Part shown: piece by piece, positions 7,837-16,638 of the stretch
How the letters are laid out: each line of letters starts with the position of its first letter
How positions within the stretch are numbered: position 1 is the stretch's first letter
DNA from: Nocardiopsis listeri NBRC 13360
GTDB taxonomy: Bacteria; Actinomycetota; Actinomycetes; Streptosporangiales; Streptosporangiaceae
Length of the DNA: 64,000 nucleotides
Reading direction: 5' to 3'
Assembly (NCBI RefSeq): GCF_001570765.1
Contig: NZ_BCSH01000046.1
Location: 1 to 64,000 of the forward strand
Notes under the pieces: model-generated
Told to the model about the DNA's origin: nothing
What the model saw: only the letters and a program-made list of their open reading frames with translations
The model's database searches: none
Made by a program: the position numbers and the translations under genes

Positions 7837-9512
7837 CCAGTATCGAAGAGCACACGACCGCCTCGATCACCGAGCCGACGGTGACGACGACGGACATCGT
7901 GTCCGTGCTGCCGCGAGGGGCCGTGGACCTGTCCGCTCAGCCTCGCGTCCACCGCAACGACTACTCGGTGGTGGACGTCCCCGAACTGGGGGAGTGGACA
8001 CCGAAGTTGTCGGTGAGCGTGGTGATCCCGGCGTACGGCGGTGCGGACAAGCTCGCCTTGGTCCTGGCGTCGTTGGCCGCGCAGAGCTACCCGGCGCACC
8101 TCATGGAGGTGATCGTGGTGGACGACGGCAGCCCCGAACCGCTCACCCTGCCGCTGGTCCACCCGGAGAACACCCGCGTCATCCCCTCCGCCGAAGGTGG
8201 ATGGGGGTCGGCGCACGGAGTCAACACCGGTGTCGCCGCGTCCTCGGGCCAGGTGATCCTGAGACTGGACTCGGACATGCTCGTCTACCGCGAGCACGTG
8301 GAGTCCCAGATGCGCTGGCACCACCGGATCGACTACGGTGCCGTCCTCGGACACAAGTTGTTCGTCGACTTCGACCCCGCCGCCCTGACCGCCGAACACG
8401 TGCGCGAGGAGGTCGCGGCCGGCCGCGCGGACCGGCTCTTCGACAAGGAGACCGCCGACCCGCACTGGATCGAGCGGCAGATCGACAGACACGACCGACT
8501 GCGTACCGCCGGACGGTTGGCCTACAAGGTGTTCATCGGCGCCTCAGGGTCGTTGCACCGGGAGCTGTTCGACGCCGCGGGCGGACTCGATGCCGAGCTC
8601 GTCCTGGGCGGTGACACCGAGTTCGCCTACCGGGTCGCCCAGCGCGGCGCGGTGTTCGTGCCCGACCTGGACACCAGCAGCTGGCACTTGGGACGAACCC
8701 AGATGCAGACCCGTCGCGACGCCGGCACCCGCTACCGGATGCCGTACGTGTCCAACCGGGTGCCCGACTTCCACCTGCGCCGCAAGCGTCCGGATCGCCA
8801 GTGGGACGTGCCGTTGGTGGACGTGGTCGTGGACACCGGAGACAGCACCCTGGAGGAGGTCGACACGACCGTTTCCTCGCTGCTGTCCGGTACCACCCCC
8901 GACCTGCGGCTGTGGCTGATGGGCCCGTGGACGCGGCTGCACGACGACCGCCGCGCCCCCTTGGACGAAGAGCTCCTCGACGCTCGTCTGATCCACGAGA
9001 CCTTCCGCGGCGATCCCCGGGTGAAGTTCGTGGGGACGCCGCCGCGGACCGACCCTCGTGTGCCGCACCGCCTGTACCTGTCGGCCGGGCCCACCCTGAC
9101 CGAGACGGCCGTGGCCGACCTGATCAAGGAGATCGACAAGTTGGGCTGCGGGCTGCTTTGCGCGCCCCTGCCCGGTGCCACCAAGGCCGGTGACGGGATG
9201 TTGCGCCTGGAGCGCGCCTCCTCGTTCGCCCGGGCACTCCACTTGGAGCCCGAGGCCGCCGGCAAGGAACTGGACCGAACGATCGAGCAGACCCACGGCA
9301 CCCACTGGATGCCGGGGGAGCGCTTCGTCGCTGTGGTGGACGAGGAGAGCGAGGAGGCCTCGCAGCCCAGCAGGGAGGTCCTCGAGCAGCGTCTGGAGAA
9401 GGCGTTGGTCGACGCCGACCGGCAGCGGGCGCGCGCCCAGCGGGCCGAACGCAAGCTGCGCTGGTTCACTCCGGGGCTGGGGCAACGGTTGCTGCGCCGT
9501 ATCGCGCGCTGA
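7833..9512 (+). CDS. Glycosyltransferase family 2 (module copy 1, gene B)
   Basis: A 559-residue protein starting at TTG 7833, which overlaps the stop of gene A. The GT-A domain begins near residue 59 with LSVSVVIPAYGGADKLALVL, followed by VIVVDDGSPEPL and the RLDSDMLVYR metal-binding block near 146. A galactosyltransferase-type second half follows (GGLDAELVLGGDTEFAYRVAQRG), with the acceptor-side ED-like acidic pair replaced by GDTEF. Residues about 330-560 form an extra C-terminal region ending in a basic amphipathic helix (RAQRAERKLRWFTPGLGQ), perhaps membrane-associating. It probably works with gene A in alternating sugar addition. The operon is closed by the hairpin at 9521-9551. Confidence 0.87.
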   Translation: MTSIEEHTTASITEPTVTTTDIVSVLPRGAVDLSAQPRVHRNDYSVVDVPELGEWTPKLSVSVVIPAYGGADKLALVLASLAAQSYPAHLMEVIVVDDGSPEPLTLPLVHPENTRVIPSAEGGWGSAHGVNTGVAASSGQVILRLDSDMLVYREHVESQMRWHHRIDYGAVLGHKLFVDFDPAALTAEHVREEVAAGRADRLFDKETADPHWIERQIDRHDRLRTAGRLAYKVFIGASGSLHRELFDAAGGLDAELVLGGDTEFAYRVAQRGAVFVPDLDTSSWHLGRTQMQTRRDAGTRYRMPYVSNRVPDFHLRRKRPDRQWDVPLVDVVVDTGDSTLEEVDTTVSSLLSGTTPDLRLWLMGPWTRLHDDRRAPLDEELLDARLIHETFRGDPRVKFVGTPPRTDPRVPHRLYLSAGPTLTETAVADLIKEIDKLGCGLLCAPLPGATKAGDGMLRLERASSFARALHLEPEAAGKELDRTIEQTHGTHWMPGERFVAVVDEESEEASQPSREVLEQRLEKALVDADRQRARAQRAERKLRWFTPGLGQRLLRRIAR

Positions 9513-9520
9513 GGCCGGAA

Positions 9521-9551
9521 CGGGGCGGACACGTCGGTCGTGTCCGCCCCG
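9521..9551 (+). terminator. Terminator closing glycosyltransferase module 1
   Basis: Perfect 13-bp stem CGGGGCGGACACG (9521-9533) paired with 9539-9551, loop TCGGT, starting eight bases after the gene B stop. It implies that module 2 has its own promoter. Confidence 0.85.
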
Positions 9552-9595
9552 ATCGGGCGCCGTGTTCGCCCTGGCGACACACCGCCCGCGATAGT

Positions 9596-9615
9596 CACAT
9601 ATGGTAACCATTGTG
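9596..9615. promoter_or_regulatory. Near-palindrome, candidate operator before module 2
   Basis: CACA-t-ATGGT-a-ACCAT-TGTG: perfect except for one extra T in the left arm. It is AT-richer than its surroundings and lies about 60 bases before the ATG of the second gene A. The matching position before module 1 has no such sequence. Function as an operator is inferred from symmetry and position. Confidence 0.4.
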
Positions 9616-9676
9616 GCACTCTGGGTGCGTCCCGTCTTTGCGGGCCTCACCTGTCAGCTACGCCCGAGGTTGCCCG

Positions 9677-11776
9677 ATGATCACATCAGTCGTCCGTCAG
9701 GCCCTACGCATCCGCGGTGAAGAACCCGCCGTTCTCTGCCACACCGGTGACCCGACGACGACCAGGCGTGAACTGGCCACGCTCCGACTGCGCCCGGGCG
9801 ATCGCCTGATCGACCTGGACGCCCACCGCATGGGCGACCTGGTACCCGTCTCCGACGTCGAGAACGATGGGGGCGGACCGGAGGAGGGCACCGGGACCGC
9901 CGGACTGGTCGCGGTGGTGGCCGCCAGCCTGACCGACCTGCGCCGTGTCCTGACCGCGGCCACCGCGTTGCCGCGCACCGTGCACCTGATCGTCGCCGTG
10001 ATCGACACCCCCGGTCATCAGGGTCCGCTCCTGCCCTCGCCGCCCGGCATCGACGAGTGGAACGACCTCCTCGAAGCCCGAGTGCGCCGGATGGGCAAGC
10101 GCGGGTGGGTCTGCGAACTGTTCTTCCCCAACTCCGTCGAGACGGCCTTGGCCCTGGACTGCGTCGTGCACGGTGTCCGAGGGGGCCGACGTGGCCGGCG
10201 CACCGTGCCCCTGGCCGGCCTCCACGGAAACGAGGGGGCCATGTGGCGGCCCGGCGACATCGCCGCCACCGGGGTCAGCGCCACCGGCCCGGTTCCGCTG
10301 CGTCGGGTCTCGCCCACGTCCGACCTGGTCCTGCGTACCGACGAGGTGGGGTTGCCCGAGTGGGGGGACCCCGTCGTCCCCCACCTGGACATCCCGGCGA
10401 CCACGGGCCGTACCTGGTCCGCCATCGAGAGGGCCGTTCCACCGAGGGCCGGAGAGGCCGATCCGCATCGGGTCCCACCCGTCGACGAGTACATCGTCAA
10501 CCCCATCGGCTTCACCAAGAAGGCCGGCGGCCCCATGGGCGACCTCACCGCCCACGGCGACCGTGCCGTCATCATCGAAGGCAGGAAGGTGCTGTGCGTC
10601 CTGCCGGAGGACGGTACCGTCACCGACCTCGACATCGGCAGACTCCGGTACCTGCGCGGGATTCGGATCGATTGGAGCGGACACTCCGGTCCGCTCGCCG
10701 CGGCACGCACGGTGGCCTCCCTGGCCGCCGCCGGTGTACCCCTGATCGCTCGGCCCGTCCCGGTCTGGGCGGCCGACCTCGGAGGCCCGCTCATCGAACT
10801 GCTCACCGCGGTGCAGGAGAGGGAACTCGCCGATCCCCTCACCCGCGAGGAGCACAGCGTCCGGTTGCGCCGCGCGGCCCTGGGAACCCACTCGCAATCG
10901 GTCCGCTGGCGTGCGCTGGCCTCCCGGGCCGGTGTCCCGCTACCACCCGAACCCCTGGTCACGGTGCTGCTCTGCACCCGTAGACCGGAACTGGTGGGTT
11001 TCGCGCTGGCCCAGATCGCCCGCCAACGGGGCGTTCGCTTCGAGCTGGTCCTGGCCATGCACGGGTTCACCGCCGACGTGCCCGTGGTGCGGTCGGCGCT
11101 GCGGGAGTTCGAGGCCACCGGAATCCCGCTCACCGTCCACGAGGCACCCGCCGATCAGGTGTTCGGCGCCGTCCTCAACGACGCCGCCGACCGTGCCTCG
11201 GGCACGGTCATCGCCAAGTGGGACGACGACGACTGGTACGGCCCCGAACACCTCACCGACATGCTCATGGCCCGTCGTTATTCCAGCGCCGACCTCGTCG
11301 GCATCACCCAGGACCTGGTCTACCTACAGGAACTGGACGTCACGGTGTGGCGCAGTTACCAGACGGAGAAGCCCTCACCGGACGTGGTGGGCAGCACGAT
11401 CGTCATCGACCGCTCCGTGCTCGACGCCGTCGGCGGATTCCGGCCGCTGCCCCGAGCGATCGACAGCCAGCTGCTGCTGGCCGTGCGCCGCGACGGCGGC
11501 CGCATCTTCCGCACCCACGGTCTGGGCTACCTGCTGCGCCGCGCGGGGGAGGGGCACACCTGGGGCGCCGACATGGGCTACTTCCTGCGTCGTAACACCA
11601 GGCAGTGGTCCGGCTGGCGGCCCAGTGTCCTGTTGGAGGACACGCCCGAGCCCATGGGCGGCGGACAGGATCCCCTGCTCGGCTCCCGGGCACCGGTCCA
11701 GGCCCGCATCGAGGGACCGGACGTGAACGGGACGCCGGGCACGACGACACCGACCACCTTGGGAGGCCACCGTTGA
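9677..11776 (+). CDS. Glycosyltransferase family 2 with a large uncharacterised N-terminal region (module copy 2, gene A)
   Basis: A 699-residue paralogue of the gene at 5770, collinear over its whole length. It shares the N-terminal blocks EEPAVLCHTG, RRMGKRGWVCELFFPN, GPVPLRRVSP and DWSGHSGP, and the family 2 domain (VTVLLCTRRPELVGFALAQI) with AKWDDDDWYGPEH near residue 515. The start at ATG 9677 (MITSVVRQALR) matches the paralogue's MITTVLRQALR, so an in-frame upstream extension to 9611 was rejected. The middle linker (about residues 240-290) diverges most. Differences between copies suggest distinct donor or acceptor specificity rather than simple redundancy (inference). The stop overlaps gene B by TTGA, as in copy 1. 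Confidence 0.85.
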   Translation: MITSVVRQALRIRGEEPAVLCHTGDPTTTRRELATLRLRPGDRLIDLDAHRMGDLVPVSDVENDGGGPEEGTGTAGLVAVVAASLTDLRRVLTAATALPRTVHLIVAVIDTPGHQGPLLPSPPGIDEWNDLLEARVRRMGKRGWVCELFFPNSVETALALDCVVHGVRGGRRGRRTVPLAGLHGNEGAMWRPGDIAATGVSATGPVPLRRVSPTSDLVLRTDEVGLPEWGDPVVPHLDIPATTGRTWSAIERAVPPRAGEADPHRVPPVDEYIVNPIGFTKKAGGPMGDLTAHGDRAVIIEGRKVLCVLPEDGTVTDLDIGRLRYLRGIRIDWSGHSGPLAAARTVASLAAAGVPLIARPVPVWAADLGGPLIELLTAVQERELADPLTREEHSVRLRRAALGTHSQSVRWRALASRAGVPLPPEPLVTVLLCTRRPELVGFALAQIARQRGVRFELVLAMHGFTADVPVVRSALREFEATGIPLTVHEAPADQVFGAVLNDAADRASGTVIAKWDDDDWYGPEHLTDMLMARRYSSADLVGITQDLVYLQELDVTVWRSYQTEKPSPDVVGSTIVIDRSVLDAVGGFRPLPRAIDSQLLLAVRRDGGRIFRTHGLGYLLRRAGEGHTWGADMGYFLRRNTRQWSGWRPSVLLEDTPEPMGGGQDPLLGSRAPVQARIEGPDVNGTPGTTTPTTLGGHR

Positions 11777-13461
11777 CCACCGCAGACAACACCTCCGCGT
11801 ACGACGAGACCGGACCGGCACCGCTGCTCGGAGCCGTTCCACCGGACGGTGGGAGGCCCGAACGGCCCCGGATCCACCGCAACGACTACACCGTGCTGGA
11901 CGTCCCCGAACTGGGGGAGTGGACGCCGACGTTGTCGGTGAGCGTGGTGATCCCGGCGCATGAGGGGGCGGACAAGCTCGCCCTGGTCCTGGCGTCGTTG
12001 GCCGCGCAGAGCTACCCGGCGCACCTCATGGAGGTGATCGTGGTGGACGACGGCAGTCCCGAGCCGCTCACCCCGCCGCGGGTACGCCCCGAGAACACCC
12101 GCGTCATCCCCTCCGCCGAAGGTGGATGGGGGTCGGCGCACGCCGTCAACACCGGTGTCGCCGCCGCGACGGGACAGGTGATCCTGCGGCTGGACGCGGA
12201 CATGCTGGTCCACCGCGAGCACGTGGAGTCACAGCTGCGCTGGCATCACCTGGCCGACTACACGGTGGTGCTGGGCCACAAGCTGTTCGTCGACTTCGAC
12301 CCCGCCGCGATGGTCCCGGAATACGTGTACGAGGAGGTCGCGGCGGGTCGCGGCGACACGCTCTTCGACCGGGAGAGCGCCGACCCGCACTGGGTGGAAC
12401 GGTTCATCGAACGGACCGACCGACTGCGTTCGGCGGGCCACGAGGGGTTCAAGGTCTACGTCGGCGCCACCGGATCGCTGCACCGCGACCTGTACCTGAG
12501 GTCCGGGGGCATGGACCCGGAGATGGTCCTGGGCGGCGACAGCGAGTTCGGGCACCGGCTGGCCCAGCGCGGCGCGGTGTTCGTGCCCGACCTGGACAGC
12601 AGCAGTTGGCACCTGGGGCGTTCCCAGATGCAGGAGAAGCGTGACGCGGGCACCCGCTACCGGATGCCCTTCGTCGCCAACCGGGTGCCCGACTTCCACC
12701 TGCGCCGCAAGCGTCCGGAACGCCAGTGGGAGGTGCCGCTGGTGGACGTGGTCCTCGGCGTGGCGGAACGCACCCTGGAGGAGGTCGACGAGACCGCCGG
12801 GGCGTTGCTGTCCGGTTCCACCCCGGACCTGCGTCTGTGGATGGTGGGACCGTGGTCGCGCTTGCACAACGACCGCCGCCCGCCGTTGGAGGAGGAGTTC
12901 CTCGACCTGCGCCTGGCACACGAGACCTTCCGGGGGGACCCCCGGGTGCGCTTCGTGGAGTCGCCACCGGAGACCGACCCTCGGGTGCCGTTCCGGCTGT
13001 ACCTGGAGGCGGGGCCGCCGCCGACCCCGGACGCCCTGGCGGAACTCGTCGTGGCCTGCGATCGGTCCGGTGCCGGACTCCTGTGCTCCCCGATGCCGGG
13101 GGCACTGAGCGTCGGTGAGGGCGTACTGCGCCTGGAGCGGGTGGCCGCCTTCGAGCGTGCCCGTCACCTGGATCCGGAGGCCGAGGGCAAGGACCTGGAC
13201 CGCCTCGTGGAGGAGGTGTTCGGTATCCATTGGACCCCGGCGACCGGCGTCATCGCGTCCCTGGGGCCGGAGGAGGCCGAACTGGAGGAGAAGGCCGCCA
13301 CCGGTCGCGAGGGAGAGTCGGTGGAGCGTCTGCGGGCCAAGTTGCAGCAGGCCACGGACCGGGGTGACCGGATGCGTCGACGGGCCGAACGCGCCGAGCG
13401 CAAGCTGCGCTGGTTCACCCCGAACCTGGTCCGCCGGACCCTACGCCGTATCGCCCGCTGA
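11773..13461 (+). CDS. Glycosyltransferase family 2 (module copy 2, gene B)
   Basis: A 562-residue paralogue of the gene at 7833, starting at TTG 11773 with a GGGAGG motif just upstream and the same TTGA overlap. It has SVSVVIPAHEGADKLALVL, IVVDDGSPEPL, RLDADMLVHR, GGMDPEMVLGGDSEFGHRLAQRG and the same C-terminal basic helix (RRAERAERKLRWFTPNLVRR). The tract 11902-12142 is almost identical in nucleotides to 7977-8217 of copy 1, while flanking parts are more diverged. No clear hairpin follows; the gene runs nearly tail to tail with the MaoC gene 16 bases away. Confidence 0.87.
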   Translation: MTTADNTSAYDETGPAPLLGAVPPDGGRPERPRIHRNDYTVLDVPELGEWTPTLSVSVVIPAHEGADKLALVLASLAAQSYPAHLMEVIVVDDGSPEPLTPPRVRPENTRVIPSAEGGWGSAHAVNTGVAAATGQVILRLDADMLVHREHVESQLRWHHLADYTVVLGHKLFVDFDPAAMVPEYVYEEVAAGRGDTLFDRESADPHWVERFIERTDRLRSAGHEGFKVYVGATGSLHRDLYLRSGGMDPEMVLGGDSEFGHRLAQRGAVFVPDLDSSSWHLGRSQMQEKRDAGTRYRMPFVANRVPDFHLRRKRPERQWEVPLVDVVLGVAERTLEEVDETAGALLSGSTPDLRLWMVGPWSRLHNDRRPPLEEEFLDLRLAHETFRGDPRVRFVESPPETDPRVPFRLYLEAGPPPTPDALAELVVACDRSGAGLLCSPMPGALSVGEGVLRLERVAAFERARHLDPEAEGKDLDRLVEEVFGIHWTPATGVIASLGPEEAELEEKAATGREGESVERLRAKLQQATDRGDRMRRRAERAERKLRWFTPNLVRRTLRRIAR

Positions 13462-13477
13462 AGTAGGGGATCGGGGG

Positions 13478-13933
13478 TCAGGGCACCCACAGCCCCAGGG
13501 TCTCGGCGACCAGTGCCGGGCGTTCCCGACCCTCGATCTCCACCGTGTGCCGGCTGGAGACGAGGTAGCCCTTGGGGGTCTCCTTGACCTCGATGAGTTC
13601 CACGGCGTCGCGTACGCGTGAGCCCACGACGACGGGCTGTAGGAAGCGCACCTTGTCGAGCCCGTAGTTGATGGACATCCTGGGCTTCTTCGTGATGCGG
13701 AAGATCTGCTGGGAGAAGTGCGCCACGAGTGACAGCGACAGGAAGCCGTGCGCGATGGTGGCGCCGAAGGGGCCCTGGGCGGCGCGGTCGGCGTCGAGGT
13801 GGATCCACTGGTGGTCCTCGGTCGCGTCGGCGAATCCATCGATACGGCTCTGGTCGATGGTGACCCAGTCGGTGACGCCCAAGGACTCGCCTTGGGCGGA
13901 GACGACCTCGTTGATGTCGGCGAATACGCGCAC
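13478..13933 (-). CDS. MaoC-like (R)-specific enoyl-CoA hydratase family protein
   Basis: A 151-residue hot-dog fold protein, the usual length for single-domain bacterial MaoC proteins that hydrate enoyl-CoA (often in fatty acid or polyester metabolism). The hydratase signature region reads DHQWIHLDADRAAQGPFG with its catalytic-type Asp/His pair, then IAHGFLSLSL and a final strand. I chose GTG 13933 (MRVFADINEV) because GGAGG stands five bases upstream; a longer frame to 13996 would have no ribosome binding site. It converges on the glycosyltransferase gene and has no obvious metabolic partner nearby, so the substrate is unknown. Confidence 0.87.
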   Translation of the reverse strand: MRVFADINEVVSAQGESLGVTDWVTIDQSRIDGFADATEDHQWIHLDADRAAQGPFGATIAHGFLSLSLVAHFSQQIFRITKKPRMSINYGLDKVRFLQPVVVGSRVRDAVELIEVKETPKGYLVSSRHTVEIEGRERPALVAETLGLWVP

Positions 13934-14042
13934 GACGCCTCCAGGTTCGGGTTGAGGGCCGGGTCTGTCTACCGAGACCCGTGTGGTGCGCGCCACTCTA
14001 CCTAACGGTGTTTGGTTAATTGTGCTCGGGGCCGACCGGGCG

Positions 14043-15164
14043 TCAGGTCGTGCCCGAATTCGAGGACCGTGGGGCGTCCAACAGCAGCGTCTTGGCGGTG
14101 AAGGAGCGAAGGGTCGCCGGGTCGATTTCGTGTCCCAGTCCGCTCGTGGTCAAGGGCACCGGGACCACGCCGTCGTGCGCGCGTACCGGTGGAACGACCA
14201 GATCGCGACCGCGAGAGCCCGCGCCGGGCATCTCCACCGGCAGGGTCGCCCCGGCCAGTGAGGCCAACGCGACCGTCGCCGCGCGGCCCACCCCGGTCCG
14301 CGCCGAGGAACCGCACCACACCGGCCAGCCGGCGTCCATCGCCATGTCCACCGCCCGACGGGCCGCGGTCAATCCGCCCAGCCGGGCCGGGTCCACGTTG
14401 ACCGCGCCGCCGGCCTCGGTCCGGATCGCCTCGCCCAGGTCATCCAACGAGGACAACGAACGGTTCAGGGCCACCGGCGTTCGCAGTTCGGCGGACAGTC
14501 GACCGTGCGCGGCGAGGTCGTCGGCCGGGAAGGGGTCCTCGATGGCCACCAGCCCCAGGGAGTCCAGGGACCGTAGCGCGTCCAGGTCTCCGGGGGACTC
14601 GGTGTAGCGGCCGCCGGCGTCGACCTGGAGCACCATGAACGGGAAACTGGTCTGCACCGCGCGGACCACGTCGGTGTCCCAGCCCGGTTGGATCTCCAAC
14701 CTGATCCGTCGGAAACCCGCCCCCACCTGGCGGTTCACCTCGGTGGTCACCGACTCCGACGTCACCTGCCGGGCCAGGGTCACCCCCGCGGTGAGCGCGG
14801 TGCGCGACCCGGCCAGGGCGTGCGCCAACGGGGTCGAGCGCTGTCGACTCCACAGGTCCCAACAGGCGGTGTCCAACGCGCCCACCAACGTGGGATCCCA
14901 GGGCAGGTCGGCGAAGGCGTCCGCCACCTCGGTCGGCCGGCGCCAGGGGTGGTCGAGCAGGGCGGGTGCGAAGACCTGTGCCAGCGCGTCCCACTGCCCG
15001 GGGGTGGCGCTCGGTACCTCCCCCCAACCGTTCACCTCGCCGTCGGAGACCCGGACCAGGACGGGGGTGGCGGTGCCCGTGCCTCGTCCCGCCAGAGACG
15101 GACGCAGCCGCACCAGTTCGAGTTCGACGATGCGGGTCACGGTCACCGCTCCGGCGTGCGTCAC
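14043..15164 (-). CDS. Enolase-superfamily (NSAR/o-succinylbenzoate synthase-like) protein, catalytically degenerate
   Basis: A 373-residue protein with the two-domain muconate-lactonising fold. It aligns with N-succinylamino acid racemase/o-succinylbenzoate synthases through WGEVPSATPGQWD, ALDTACWDL, PGWDTDVVRAV, WCGSSARTGVGRAATVALA and a C-terminal VPPVRAHDGVVPVP. The active site is altered. The KxK block reads RLE (14679-14711 region), the third metal ligand block LDES reads LNRS, and the second catalytic lysine (N-x-KP-x-R) is aspartate in VNVDPAR. Asp in QVDAG and Glu in IEDP remain. It is probably not an OSB synthase or racemase in the classical sense. GTG 15164 is preceded by AGGTGG. 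It lies downstream of ald on the same strand. Confidence 0.8.
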   Translation of the reverse strand: MTHAGAVTVTRIVELELVRLRPSLAGRGTGTATPVLVRVSDGEVNGWGEVPSATPGQWDALAQVFAPALLDHPWRRPTEVADAFADLPWDPTLVGALDTACWDLWSRQRSTPLAHALAGSRTALTAGVTLARQVTSESVTTEVNRQVGAGFRRIRLEIQPGWDTDVVRAVQTSFPFMVLQVDAGGRYTESPGDLDALRSLDSLGLVAIEDPFPADDLAAHGRLSAELRTPVALNRSLSSLDDLGEAIRTEAGGAVNVDPARLGGLTAARRAVDMAMDAGWPVWCGSSARTGVGRAATVALASLAGATLPVEMPGAGSRGRDLVVPPVRAHDGVVPVPLTTSGLGHEIDPATLRSFTAKTLLLDAPRSSNSGTT

Positions 15165-15382
15165 TACGGTCCACCTCTGCTCGGGCCTCGGGAAAGGGGC
15201 CCGCCACGGGGAAGGACCCACTTTCGACGGTACCTCCGCCGGACCCGCCCGACCACCCCGTACGGCTCACCCTGTGGACGAAGGTTTCCCTGGTGGTACG
15301 GGCTTTGTACGGGTCGGAGCGGGTTCGTCCCTCTCGGGCCGGGTCCACGTCGGGTGTCTCACCCCGGACACGGGAACAGGGT

Positions 15383-16501
15383 TCAAGGGGAGAGGACCTC
15401 GTCCAGGGGACGGTGCTCGAGGCCGTGGGCCTCCGCCACCGGGGCGTAGACCACCTCTCCGCCGAAGGTGTTCAGACCGGCCGCCAGGGCCGGGTCCTCG
15501 CGCAGGGCCCGCTTCCATCCCTTGTCCGCGAGTGCCACGACGTAGCGCAGGGTGTCCTTGGTGAGCGCGTGCGTGGAGGTGTTGGGGACCGCGCCCGGCA
15601 TGTTCGCGACGCAGTAGAACACCGTGTCGTGCACGGTGAACGTGGGATCGTCGTGGGTGGTGGGACGCGAGTCCTCGAAGCAGCCGCCCTGATCGATCGC
15701 GATGTCCACCAGGACCGCGCCCGGGCGCATCCGGGCGACCAGTTCGTTGGAGAGCAGCTTCGGTGCCCTGGCGCCGGGGACCAGCACCGCGCCGATCACC
15801 ATGTCGGACTCCAGGGCCGACGACTCCACCTCGAAGCGGTTGGACGCCACCGTCTTGATCCGCCCCCGGTACAGGGAGTCCAGGTGCCGCAGCTTGTCGA
15901 CGTTCAGGTCCAGGACCGTCACCTCGGCGCCCATCCCCACGGCGACCTGTGCGGCGTTCAACCCGGACACACCGGCGCCGATCACCGTGACGCGGGCCGG
16001 TCGCACCCCCGGAACCCCGCCCATGAGGATCCCACGACCACCGGCGGAACGCTGCAAGGTCACCGAGCCGACCTGCGTGGCCAGCCGGCCCGCCACCTCC
16101 GACATGGGCGCCAGCAGTGGCAGCGAACCGTCGGGCGACTGGACGGTCTCGTAGGCGATGCCGGTGACCCCGCGCTCGACCAGCGCGTCGGTGCACTCGC
16201 GCGAGGCCGCCAGGTGCAGGAAGGTGAAGAGGGTCTGGCCCTCGCGCATGCGGTGGTACTCGGCGGGGACGGGCTCCTTCACCTTGAGGACGAGGTCGGC
16301 GGTGGCCCACAGCTCGTCGGCGGTGTCCAGGATGGTGGCACCGGCCTTCCGGTACTCCTCGTCGGTGATGGAGGAACCCAGACCCGCGTCGTGTTCGACG
16401 AGGACCTCGTGCCCTCGGCCGGTCAGTTCGTGGACCCCTGCCGGGGTGATGGCGACTCGGTACTCGTGGTTCTTGATCTCGCGGGGCACACCGATGAGCA
16501 C
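15383..16501 (-). CDS. ald: Alanine dehydrogenase
   Basis: NAD-dependent interconversion of L-alanine with pyruvate and ammonium. The 372 residues match the family length (about 371). The start GTG 16501 gives [20 protein letters not shown], as in homologues, with GGAGG six bases upstream, so in-frame upstream starts were rejected. Visible features are pyruvate-binding Arg near 15, the lysine in LVLKVKEP, the active-site histidine in LFTFLHLA, the NAD-binding [12 protein letters not shown] near 175, and the Asp in [10 protein letters not shown]. All key residues look intact, in contrast with both neighbours. A 137-base gap to the upstream gene may carry its promoter. Confidence 0.97.
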   Translation of the reverse strand: MLIGVPREIKNHEYRVAITPAGVHELTGRGHEVLVEHDAGLGSSITDEEYRKAGATILDTADELWATADLVLKVKEPVPAEYHRMREGQTLFTFLHLAASRECTDALVERGVTGIAYETVQSPDGSLPLLAPMSEVAGRLATQVGSVTLQRSAGGRGILMGGVPGVRPARVTVIGAGVSGLNAAQVAVGMGAEVTVLDLNVDKLRHLDSLYRGRIKTVASNRFEVESSALESDMVIGAVLVPGARAPKLLSNELVARMRPGAVLVDIAIDQGGCFEDSRPTTHDDPTFTVHDTVFYCVANMPGAVPNTSTHALTKDTLRYVVALADKGWKRALREDPALAAGLNTFGGEVVYAPVAEAHGLEHRPLDEVLSP

Positions 16502-16638
16502 GGTTCCTCCAACTGGTATCGCCATGGACACCTACCACTGTGAACGGCGAAGGCGCCCCGGCGCTATCGCCAATGTGCATAGCCCTGTAGGGCCATGTTG
16601 ACAGGGTGTAAGGACTCGGTGTGGCGTGTGACACGGGT

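Noticed and set aside
14043-15164. Straightforward call as MenC (o-succinylbenzoate synthase) supporting the menA gene
   Set aside because: Both catalytic lysines are absent and menA is 27 kb away, so a functional MenC call is not supported.
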